From Phytophthora colocasiae (lineage: Eukaryota; Oomycota; Peronosporomycetes; Peronosporales; Peronosporaceae): a DNA stretch of 64,000 nucleotides. Each line of letters begins with the position of its first letter. Positions within the stretch are counted from its first letter, which is position 1. The notes beneath the pieces are model-generated. The model was not told where the DNA came from. It did no database searches and saw nothing but the letters and a program-made list of their open reading frames with translations. A program made the position numbers and the translations under genes. The DNA lies in assembly GCA_018806915.1 (NCBI GenBank), contig JAGKQI010000034.1, forward strand, positions 930,001 through 994,000, written 5' to 3'. Below, one piece after another: positions 17,944-28,593 of this stretch.

Positions 17944-20900
17944 TTACATTTTAGTTGAAGCGGGGTTATGTTGCCGCCCTCCTCTCTTGACCGCCTCCTT
18001 CCTCGCCTTCCACGTGCTTTCCTGCCCTCCTCGACGCATCGCCAGCTCCAGTTCCTGCTCCAGATCGTTATTACGAGCGTCGAATCGCTCCAGTTCAGTC
18101 AGGGCGATCCACTCGAACAGCGGGATGATGTTAAGAGCACCTGGAGCCAAAAGAGTCGTAGCTACTTGTCTAGCGAACCTCACCGCGCTCTGGGGAGTGG
18201 GGAAACACTGGTAAACGTGCACTACAATTGCCTCAATGCACGTGGCTCCAGGTGGTTGGAGACAGACACTCACACACGCGAAACGCTGGCCTGTGGCCTG
18301 CGGCAGGTCTGCGGCGCTGAATTGAGCGGCATTGGGGCTGACCTCACTGCCGTCTAAGGCCACACTGGGGAAGTTCTCCAGTGCCATCGTCATCTCGTCC
18401 TCCTTATACACTGCAAAGCGGCTGCAGTCACGGACGTCCGATATTCCTGCGGTTTTCTCTACTGCGCAGATCTGGCGGAACAACTCCAGGGCGTCCTCGA
18501 TGTCTCGGAATTTGCCAAACACTCGGAAGCGCGTGAACTCTGGGTGAGAAACAGAACTTACAGCTGCCACCGCCGCTTTCCGGAGCTGATCCGCAGCGGA
18601 CTTTGCTGATCTGGACGTTTTGCTGGCAGACAATGACAACGAGATGCCTCTGGATGCAGGACGAGCGGCCTGCTCTTTCATGAATCCCAGCACAGCAAAA
18701 GGCTGGCACACGCCGTGAATGGGGTCCCAAATCGTAGCAGCAGTGGCAATAGCAGAAGTCGGCGCTCCAGTGGTACCGTTTTTCGCAGCGATGAGAGTGT
18801 TGTCGAGCTTCTCCACTCGAATTCGTCCGCATCGACGCAACTCGCTGCGAAACTCCATCGTTGCTACTGTGGTCGGAGACGCTGTCGTCGTCAGCAGTGC
18901 TCGGGTGCTCTTTTCGATATTGCTGCTGTCAGATCGACGATTCAGTGTTTTACTACTACCCGAGCGCGCAAGGACAAGTGGCAGTGAGTGTGGCGTAGAG
19001 GTTGGTTCGTCGTGCGGGACTGGGGGTAGTTTCGCCCGACTTCCTCCATGCTGCAATTTCGTGCTTGCTGAATGCTCTGGCTGAAGAGACGATACTGAGG
19101 CAGATCGATTAACTGGTGTATGGAGAGTTACAGTGCCAGCGTTGTCTTGAGAAGGACTTTGCGTGTCCTCTGCAGTTAAGGCGCTTTCTTGGGATTCTTT
19201 GGGGCTTCCATTTGTTTGCTTCGTCTGTGTGCCAGATGCACTGATCTTTGACACTCCTCTTCGACGTTCAAGCACGAGAGAGCCAGGGTCAACCAGGACG
19301 CGAGCATCATTCAGTGGCAATAGGGGAGCGGACTGTGATTTCCCTAGCGTGGCTCCTTGTTGTTGAATGGGGATGACTCCTCTATCGGGTCGTCCTCCAA
19401 AGGATCCAAACGCTTGGGGATGGCTTTCAGTCATGACACTACTGATGAACGTCTTCTTGTACTTTTCCCACGCAACAGACTTCAGTGCTCGACTCTGGAT
19501 TGATTCACGGATGTACCCGTTCGAGGATCGCTGCAGACTCGCACGAGCTTCTGCCGACATGAGGTGGAAAATATCAAACCGTGAAAGGACGAGGATTTTC
19601 ATGGGCGATTCTGCCAAGATCGAATACTCGCGAATGAAAATGTCGTTGAATCTCCCTGCTGATGCCCTGTTAACAGCAACACGTTAGCCTCCGTGTGTGC
19701 ATCCATAGCAGAATACTACAATCAAGTCTTACTCTGCGCAGCCCAAGACTGAATTTGGTCCATATCTCCCGAGCTCGTAGATCTGCCGAGCATTGGTGAT
19801 CGGATGCTTCCCTTCATTTATGATTCGGCATTCGCCTCGAGTCACGATGAACAGTTCACTGGCTCGGGATCCCTATTTACACGAAAGCCTGTCAGTGAAC
19901 GAAAACTCCCCGATGACTTTTAACGTTACCTGCTTGCAGATTTCGCCCTTATATGGGATGTATTTCTCAGTCATGACCGAGCACATTCCTTCAATGGTAT
20001 TGTCATCCCACTCAGGGCCGAGAAAATATGGGTTCTTTCTCAGCATCTGCGCGTACTGGGCGTGATACTCGTTCTGGTATTTCTTGATCAATGGCTCGTA
20101 CTCATCGCGACCGAGAACAAGCAGCTCGCAGAACTCGGTGCATACAACAGTTGCACGACGGACGCCATCAGCTTGGGAAAGCGCTAACTCGCCGAAATAC
20201 TCTCCCTCCCCGAGCCTTGACACAACGCTTTCTTTCGTCTCTTCGAAGCGATTCTTCGCGCGAACCGATACGTCCACGCAGCCCGTGAAAATGATGTAAA
20301 AATGCCTCCCCACTTGGCCTTCAGCGAAAAGCACAGTGTTCGTGACAGCACTGACGAGCCGCATAACATTGCACAGCTGCTTCCGAACTTCAAACGAGAA
20401 CCGCGAGAAGAATTTGACACTCTTTAGATATTCAACAGCGAACTTCAAATCCTTTTCCGATCGTTGGGCCGAGCTTCGCATGAAAATATTCCTCACAATA
20501 TCCTTGTTGCTGCGGAAACGCTTGGTAATCTCGAGCGTATTCGTGTTACTCGAGTCATGTGATTCCTTGAGGAGCTCACTAAATACGACTCGATTGATAA
20601 AAACAAGTTCCGTTGGAGCACTTAAAACAATCACGGATGCTATGAACACACAAAAGATTTACGTAAGTAGTCAGCTATTCCGTCAAAATTGGATATGGAG
20701 GCTCCTACCAGAGCGTACATCTGTGCTGGAAAGTAATGCACGCTCCCCAAAGGTATCTCCTGGCCCCAAGACGACTAAACGAATGATCCCATTAACTCGG
20801 CTTGGGTCGTTTTTAACCACATCCACTACACAAAACGTTAATATAGAGGTCACGTGAATATGAACATCCTGCGAGCCTACCTCGACCGGAGTAGACTAGG

Positions 20901-21504
20901 TAAAAACTATCCCCATCGTCTCCCTATAGGAAAATAAGTACAGTGTTCGATACTTAACTAATATTGTGAGGAAAAACAAACCTCGTGGAAGACATACGTT
21001 CCCTTTTCGTTGTATGCAACTATCTCAAGAGATTGATACAGTCGATCAAGCTACGAGCGCCATCAGTCGGAAATGGTGCGCAGTAAAAGATACAAATGAA
21101 ACTCACCTTAACTAAGTACAATACGACAGAGCACAGGTATGCATTAGCTCAGACCCAGAAAACAATCACGTTGAATGATACGCACAGGCGTCTAAATTAG
21201 TGAAGAATCCCAGCAGTTTGGACGAAGCAAACAGTGATTTTAGCTACACATTTGCACAACAGCTCAATCTAAATTGCACCATCCATTGTTCAAGAAGCCA
21301 ACTTACCACGTGAATATCCTCTAATGTACGCTTCCCAGTCGGCTTGCGCAAAATGGTCCGACACACGTTTATCTGCGGGCTTTTTTTCTCGATGGCGCGC
21401 AGGAAGGCTCCGTCGCTGGCCATTTCCTCTATCTGCGACGCCAACGACCTGCGCCTCGAACCGCGGGGGGCGTCCGCCACAGCCACATCCTCCTCTTCCT
21501 CCAT
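17944..21504 (-). CDS. Cyclic-nucleotide-binding protein with three CNBDs and a long C-terminal tail
   Basis: Nine inferred exons: 21504-21307, 21243-21186, 21147-21107, 21050-20982, 20923-20881, 20825-20709, 20639-19930, 19872-19733, 19666-17944, giving 1,032 aa in phase (the 38-bp intron at 21148-21185 is doubtful). CNBD1 (about residues 67-190) has VFHEGDDGDSFYLVYSGR and the phosphate-binding cassette FGERALL...RSAS. CNBD2 (about 225-345) has FGELAL...RRATV. Both keep the Arg that contacts the cyclic phosphate. CNBD3 (about 355-480) is degenerate, without that cassette. The remaining ~550 residues are low-complexity Ser/Thr-rich sequence with two short conserved-looking blocks. No kinase, GEF or channel segment is present, so it may be a cAMP/cGMP sensor or scaffold. 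The start at 21,504 (MEEEED) is preferred over the frame ATG farther upstream. Confidence 0.82.
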
Positions 21505-21655
21505 GGCAGCAGCAATAATAATTATGCACAAATGATCAAAATAACACACTTCAACATACTCGACCAATCAGGGATTGAAGGGAAAATAGTCCAGTAATTT
21601 GGTGATGACAAATCTATCTTGATTAAAGTATGGTTACCAAATTTGGTACTCACTG

Positions 21656-21663
21656 TACATGTA
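21656..21663. promoter_or_regulatory. TACATGTA palindrome upstream of the membrane protein gene
   Basis: TACATGTA lies 17 bp before the ATG at 21,680 and between two divergent genes. The same 8-mer recurs in several other noncoding stretches of the window (see findings). Regulatory function is inference. Confidence 0.4.
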
Positions 21664-21679
21664 GTTTTTTTCCAGCCAA

Positions 21680-22890
21680 ATGTCAAGGGAAACCTCGTGG
21701 GTAGATGACGCTGCTCAGCGTCTACGTCGCCACTTCACCAGCGACCGGTCGGTCTCTGTGTACGAGTCTCTCACTGCGCATGTCCTAGACGCAGCCACGG
21801 GCGGTGCGTTGTTCCTGGGGGGAGTCTCAGCGGCGCAAGTGGTTCAGAAGGTGCTGCGAGTCGGTTCTGCCTCTGGATTTCTTCTTCCTCAAGCTCTGGG
21901 GGCTGCTGCAGTGGCGTCTTCCTCCGTCTTGGCGCTCCATTTCGCTTCTATCCCTCGGGAGGTTTACCAGGAGATTGCAGAGCAGAGTCGACGGCGCTCC
22001 AGTGGCTGGAGTTGGCTCGTACTGGGGGCCAAAAACCTGCAGCCGCCCACAGCCTGGAAAGCGGCCCAAAATAAGCTCCAAGAGCGCTGGGAAGACCTCC
22101 CACAAGCTCCGTATCCAGTGTACATGATCATGGGACTACTGTGCTTCAAATTGCTGGGAGGCCGGATGAGTGCATTGGCACCCTCACCTTATTCCAACTT
22201 GGGGGCGTTCCACCTTAAAAAGGCTTCACTGCCAGCTACAGCTGAGTATGCTACGAATGTGGAAAGAGGAATTATCCAGGAGTTCGGACGTCTATATGGC
22301 TGCCACACATGCGGCATTAAACGGGGTGTGCGGTACCACGCAGATCACATGCCTCCTAAACTGTAGGTGACAGAAGGACTGACCCTACTTTTGTGTCTTT
22401 GTGCTGACTTAGCGTGTTGCTTTTTGGTGTACGTAGGGTGGCTAAACGCACTGATAACCAGCTCTTTAGGAAGATATTGGGACGACAGACCAGCTTCCGC
22501 TTCTACCCGCAGTGCGAATCGTGCTCTAACCAGCAGGGGAGTGTCGTAAAACAGTGGAAGTCCACGCTGAAGATGCATCTGCTGTCCTTCCGAGCGTATC
22601 ACGCGACAGGGCTATGGCTCGTGCTACTCTGCACTGGTGGCCTCTATGTCGGGGGATCGAGCTTCCACGAGACGTCCGAGGTGTCGGATACCTCAGAAAA
22701 TTCAGGTTCATTTACGTCCTCCGATTTCTCGCTGCTGGTGGCTTTGCGTGAGAAGGAGCGGAAGCTGCGTCGTGAACGAAGGAATGCGAGTGATTCCAGT
22801 CAGCGCGCTGCTCTTGATAAAGAGTTGGAGGCGGTAGGTGAGTGCATGACAGCCATCAAAGCCGACATCAAACGGCAGGCGGCCAAGTAG
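21680..22890 (+). CDS. Membrane protein with a split Cys/His (HNH-like) zinc cluster
   Basis: Two exons, 21680-22362 and 22437-22890 (74-bp intron), 378 aa. The first half has hydrophobic stretches around residues 40-80 (GALFLGGVSAAQVV, AAAVASSSVLALHF) and near 155-165, and the second half a clear membrane segment (GLWLVLLCTGGLYVGG). Between them is CHTCGIKRGV followed by YHADHMPPKL and then, across the intron, YPQCESC. This gives CxxC, a D-H-x-P-P phrase and a second CxxC, the layout of HNH-type zinc folds with a DHxPP turn. I do not recognise the family by name. The C-terminus is a charged coiled coil (REKERKLRRERR). It is divergent from the neighbouring cNMP-binding gene, with about 175 bp between start codons. 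Nuclease activity is not claimed. Confidence 0.75.
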
Positions 22891-23020
22891 TTAACAGCCT
22901 TTAACAAGCTTCGGACTGGTGAGTATCGGCTTTGGCGATTTGAGGAGTTTCGAGCTATTTCCGTTGACATTGATAGTAGGACGGACTCTTGAACGTACCT
23001 TGAAGTGAACGGAGCCAGCC

Positions 23021-26000
23021 ATGGCGGCAACGAAGCGTGAATCTGCGGGAAAATCCCTCCTCGATCAACGTCACCCAAGGAAGACTGGTGCTCGCAAACC
23101 GAATCGTCCACTACGAAGTCACCGCCACCTAGTCACGCTATCTGAGGAGGAGATATCGCGGCGAGAACAGGGTTGGAACGATCGCTTCACTGTAGACCCG
23201 CCGCCCAAATCCAACAAAGCTCTGTCACCTGCCAATTCTCCGACATTCAGCACTCCGTCAACTCCGCTAACGAAGGAGTCCAAGATTCGCAACGAGCGCA
23301 CACAATATGGTTGGGGATCGTTTCTTGTGTAAAGACCTCTGCTTTGTTTGTACTAATATTTCATTCACGAGGCAGGTAAACGTGGAAGACGAAGTCGCGA
23401 GAAAAAGAAGCCTTCAAGTGGGAAGCTGATTCCTCTGAGCACTTTGTCAAAGCCTCCAGTACGTATCACGCCATTGGACTGTAATGCGCCAGTTACTGAA
23501 TGCCCACTGTGTACATGTACGAACAGGAAGCAGCGCAACCCAGCAAAGAAGAAAAGCTGCGGTTTAAGGTTTTAAAAGTGATCGACGCCCGCGAGACACT
23601 GTTGTATCAGTTGAGCGCTCTAATTCTATGTACCCCAGTACAGGAATCACTTTTCCTACCATCCAGACCTACAGGGCCCCCGACGTCGAACACGGGAGGT
23701 CGTCAACAGATGCGATCGAGGGGAGGAATGGCCCTTGCATCGACCCCATTAAGTCGACACGGTGGAGCTGGTGCGATGACAAACGCTCGAGAGGCTACAA
23801 AACTAGCACAGCAACTTGCTACAAACCTGCAGGTTACTGGAATTCAGTGTGTTGAAGCTTTGGTCGAATGGATGCTTGAGGCAGGAGCGCAGGCAGAGTA
23901 CGCACTTGTGATTAGTTTCTACGCCCACCTGCTTCTAACTCGTGTGCTGGTGTGTCTTCGTAGAACTCCACCTCCATTTTTGTGGCGTGGCCGTAACTAC
24001 TTCCTGAAGATGTTTGGTGACTTGGATTTTGCAGAAGCAGAACTGCAGGCGAGAGGAGTCAACTTGGACTGTTTTAGCCAGCACAACCCCTTGCTCATCA
24101 AGCCGAACCAGAAATTAGGTCGTGTACTGGCTGCTCACTCTGTCATCATGGAAATGATCGAGTTTGCGAAGGATATGACGCCAATGGAACTGCTGGCACT
24201 AAGTGGACGCATGCGCACCTCCAGTCGCGAGCACTCAGAGGCTAAAATCGATTCTCAGACGGGGTTTGTAGCCGAAGTCAGTGCAGACAACAACATTACC
24301 CACTCTATGGAGAGTGATAAGAGCAAAATTGCTGATAGCCTCGCGCTAGAACACCACGGTCATGATTCTGCAGCAGAGCTTGTCAATCTACTTGATGAGA
24401 GCATGGACTTCATCCGCGGAGCTTCACGTGAACAAGATGGAGATCAGGCAGAAGCTGTTAGTAACCATGAGGGCGATTTTGATGGCAACGACAATGGAGA
24501 AAGTGAAGAGCAAGCAGACAGACCAACCACTGACGATACAGCTGGGGCCGATTGCCCAAAGGAGCAATTTCCATTACTAGAGACTATGGAAATCGCGGGA
24601 AATGCTGCTAGAGACAATAAATCCAATGAAGAGGATACCGGCGTGGGTGAATATAACGACGAGGAGAGTCAAAATGTTGAGGACCTTGTTCCCGAATCGG
24701 AGATACCCTTGCCCGAAGCGCCTGAAGAGGATGCCAGTCCAGAACAAGTGGCTGTCAATAATACCCCTGAAGTTACACTTGAAACCAAGCAAGATACTGT
24801 GGATATCGTGAATGAATCTGGCCTCGGAGGAGAGCAGCATTCTTCTCGGTCAAATGGAGATAACAATCAGTCTGGATACGAAAACAGTTTTGATGCTGAT
24901 GCTGATGCTGGAGATGATGAAGATGATAAGAATGATGAAGCAATTGCTGAGGTACATCAAATTGAAAAAGCAAGCGATCCGGAGGATAATGAAAGCTCGG
25001 AGTCAAATAAAACTACAGCACCAGAGGATTCAGCAGACGATGAAATCACAGATCCACCTGCGTCTGAAAACCCAGCGACCAATCGAACTGAGGATACCAA
25101 CGGCTCCGATTATGATAACAGCTTCGACGAAGAAGCTGAAGAGGAGGAAGGCAGCAATGATGTTGATACTGACAACACCATAGCAGCGGGGATTGCGCCG
25201 CCGATTCTAGATCTGGAGTCCGTAGTAGACACGGAAAGTCAAGGCCCTGTTCCTGAGACTGATGATTCACAGACCGTATCAAAAAGACTGGAAACTGAGC
25301 TGAAGCGATGGGCTTTCCTCGAAGATGAGAACCACCCTACCGAAGTGAACGTGCAGGGATGTCTGACATGGTGCAGTGCAAGAGAATGGAAGGGGGGCAC
25401 CCAAGGAAACACGTTGATGAGGGAGTACTTAGAGGGATCCATCATTTCGATGTTGGATCAGTACGGACTTGTTGTACCGGAGACCCCTCTCGAGAGTTTT
25501 CTTTCCAGTGAGGTGGCGCTTGAGCTCGATCTAGCTTCGCGCTTGGTGGATGAATGCCAAGCTGTTCTGGGAGACATTTGCTCTGTTGTTGCTGAAGCGA
25601 TCCAGTCTTCGCTTGGATCCAGAAATTCACTAGTGTCTGAGATCGAAATTGAGGAGGTATTTGAGACTGCGGAGGCTGTGCGTCAGGAGTATCACGGGTC
25701 GATGTGGGAGTATGTCAAGACTGTTACAGTGCTGCTACTTTTTGTAAGCACTTCGCATGTTGAAGCTTTTGCTTCAATTAAGGTCCGATCTCCCGTCTCC
25801 TCTGGGCTCAGTCGTCTTGTGAAAGTCTTCTATCCGTATTTGGTGAACCAATCTCGAGAAGAACTAAGTGAGAATTGGCACTCGGTAAGCAGCCTCCTTG
25901 TTGCGATGGGACTGCCTGTGGATTGCCTGTACGCTTTACTGGACCCAGTATGCAAGACCCTCCTTCTGGCCGTGGAGTTGAGCAGGCGATCGAACCAGGA

Positions 26001-27849
26001 CTTCCAGAATGAAGAAGACCTGACTGTTTATCCTAAAGTCACAGTTGTCTGTGACCGGGACGATGTGCTTCAATCGAGTGTCGACTACGTTTGGCGCACT
26101 CATCTCTCATCTGAAACAGTTCCACCGATTTTTTCTCTATTCCCTTTCTTCAAAAGTTCGTTTGGTGAAAAGGTTGTGGATGGAGTAAAAGTCGAAGAAG
26201 GAGAAGGAAAGGGTCCATTAAAAGAATGGTTTACGCTTGTAGGTAACCAGCTCATGTCCAAGTGGAAGCAAATACCATTACCCCAGTGTATGTCAGAGTC
26301 GTCGACCCAGATTACTGCAAGTGGAAATGCAATCACAGTTCCAGGGGCTTCAGATATCATTAAACCAGGCTTCCAGCTCGAATGGGAGACAACTGGAGGG
26401 GAGAAAATCCGACGGGTTGTCAACAAGAGTGTGGAAGACGACACTTTTCTACTAGACCGCACTGTGCCACCTCACTCCTTCTCGACGTCTCAGATGTCCA
26501 TATGGCACCCTACCACCGCAATTTTCGAGTATGTCCAAGGATCGGAGAGCTACTGGCTTAACGAAAACACTCGTGAGTCACCTGAGACCCGCAATGTGCT
26601 TGTGTTTGTAGGATGGTTCCTGGCCAGCGCTGTAACCCACTTCAGCTCGATCCAAGTGAGGATACACCCGCTACTCTTCCGGTTATTACTGGACCCTCAA
26701 CACTGTGTGAAGTTGGAAGAATTACAGTCGTTTGACCTTCAATTATTTCAATCTTTGTCCAGAATGAAAGACATGAAGGCATTGGATTTTGCAGAGTATT
26801 TGAAGTTCGAGGGGGCCGATAAGAGTTTGAGCGTTGGGGGGTACATAGACAAAGTGCTGGAAGACAAGTTCGGGTCTGCGTCTGGGATCGGTTGGCAGCT
26901 CCAAGCTCTTCGACGTGGGTTCAGTCGTGTCATTGGTCTTGACCAGCTTTCTCGCGTCGGAATTGCCGAGTTAGAGTTGGTGGAAAGTGTTTGCGGAAGT
27001 AACGCTGGGCCTGGAGATGACTTCGTTGTCAATGAAGTGTTCCGGGTCGCTGGTGACGCGGAATTCACGACCTGTGGGCCATTAATGAATGCGTTCTGGC
27101 AGACAGTAAACAACTTCGACCCGCAACTGAAGCGCAAGTTTGTCAAGTTTGTGACGGGTGTAGATACTCTACCGGTGGCCGGGACTGAGGTACGTTCATG
27201 GATTTCTTTGTCGTTACTCTTCAGTTACCACTAACGACAACTACCCCCTTCAGTTCTTACGAATTGAAATGCCATTCACTATGATAACTTCTAATGACCG
27301 CGAAAAGTGTCTGCAGTTGCTCCCCCAGGCTCATGTACGTGGTGATTTTAGTGGATTTGTCCAGCTGCTTGTTAGCTAAAGAGACGTTTCTCGTTTCAGA
27401 CTTGTGACAACACATTAGAACTGCCTCATTACTGGAAGGCGCTTTGCTGGAAAGAGCAGCACGACGAACATGAATCGAATGAGAAACTGGAAGAAGAGCT
27501 GGTACTTTTGCTGGGGAAGAAACTGCAAGATGCACTGGAGTACTCGAGCGGATATGGACTGGATGCCACGACTGCCGTTGCTGGAGTTCTTGGTGGCAAG
27601 GCGAAAGATAACGAAGATGGGATGACAAAGGTGGGGGAGAGTTATGACTCGCTAGGCCTTCCTGCCTTGTCAGAAGGACAAAGTGCTGTTGATCTGACCA
27701 CGCCATCCTCACAGACATCTGAGACCGAACAAGGAGAGGCAGAACCGACTGAATCGGACGTCAAACCAGAGCCAACAGCCGTGTCACCCCGCCCAGATGA
27801 GTCATATGAGGAGGACTATGACGACTGGGAAGAAGAGTCTATGGCGTGA
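23021..27849 (+). CDS. HECT-type E3 ubiquitin ligase with an acidic repeat region
   Basis: Exons 23021-23326, 23372-23458, 23527-27189, 27254-27334 and 27400-27849, 1,528 aa in phase. The C-terminal ~350 residues form a HECT domain: VDGVKVEEGEGKGPLKEWF (N-lobe), LLLDPQHCVKLEELQSFD, VKFVTGVDTLPVAGTEF, then LLPQAH joined over intron 4 to TCDNTLELPHYW, which holds the catalytic thioester Cys. It would accept ubiquitin from an E2 and pass it to substrates. The middle (about 380-720) is very acidic and contains a repeated phrase, GYENSFD and DYDNSFD, with a related SYEEDYD at the C-terminus. There are no known substrate-binding repeats. Intron 1 (45 bp) is the least certain. The ATG at 23,021 has a good context (GCCATGGCG). 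Confidence 0.85.
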
Positions 27850-28593
27850 GCATATCCAGGCCTGACGAGATGTTGAGTCGAATAGATCCGCACAAGGGAG
27901 ATATACAGATGTAATTTAAGGAAGGACCACCATTACACGCTAATGAAGGAAACCCCATCTCAATCGCTGCTACATGTACAATGTACATGTAGCAGCGATT
28001 GAGATGGGGTTTCCTTTGTTTCTTTGTACATTGTACATGTACATCTCAAACAGCACAAGCAGTTAAAGTTGCTCCAATCGCTTCAACATGATCCCATCGA
28101 GTGATAAGCGTCCAATTGCAGTCACGTCGTCCATCGTTCGGAGATCTTTGCAATGGCATCAATCCGGAGAAAATTTGACCAACGTCTGCAACCAGTACGT
28201 CCTTACATGTAGCAACTACGTCAACGCGAATCAAGAGCGAGACGGTTAGCAGCAGCTCGGTGGAAACGAGCTCGAACGGTGCCGCCGACAGTGGTGGAAA
28301 CATTTCGCGTCAATCTTCCCGGGTTGTCGGCTGTAAACGTCTCGGCATCTTTGCCCGACAGTTCCAAGGTAACAATCCTGTTCAACAGGAGCAACAGGCT
28401 GTTGCTCCTTGTGGAGACGTCGATGCTCGTAATAGTTTTGCAACTACCAGAGTTAAGTTGCTTCAACGTTGCGTCAAGCCAATTACGTTGCGCCAACTCA
28501 CGTGTCTTTGCAAGCCGGAGGCGCATCGCAGGTGCCCGTCGTGGCCTCACGTACGTCACTTCCGCTTTCGCCGTCACTGCCAGTACTGGAGTC
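27850..28593. other. Intergenic region between the HECT ligase and HMG-CoA reductase
   Basis: 744 bp with a perfect hairpin (27,946-28,016) and four TACATGTA motifs. The frame upstream of the reductase ATG stays open from 28,279 but reads as noncoding-like, low-quality sequence. No supported gene. Confidence 0.6.
27946..28016. repeat. Perfect 71-bp hairpin (35-bp arms, 1-base centre)
   Basis: AAGGAAACCCCATCTCAATC and the fifteen bases after it (27,946-27,980) are followed, after a single A at 27,981, by their exact reverse complement (27,982-28,016). The centre contains two TACATGTA boxes. It lies 97 bp after the HECT stop codon. It could fold in the 3' transcript end, form a small-RNA precursor, or be a tiny foldback element. 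Confidence 0.95.
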
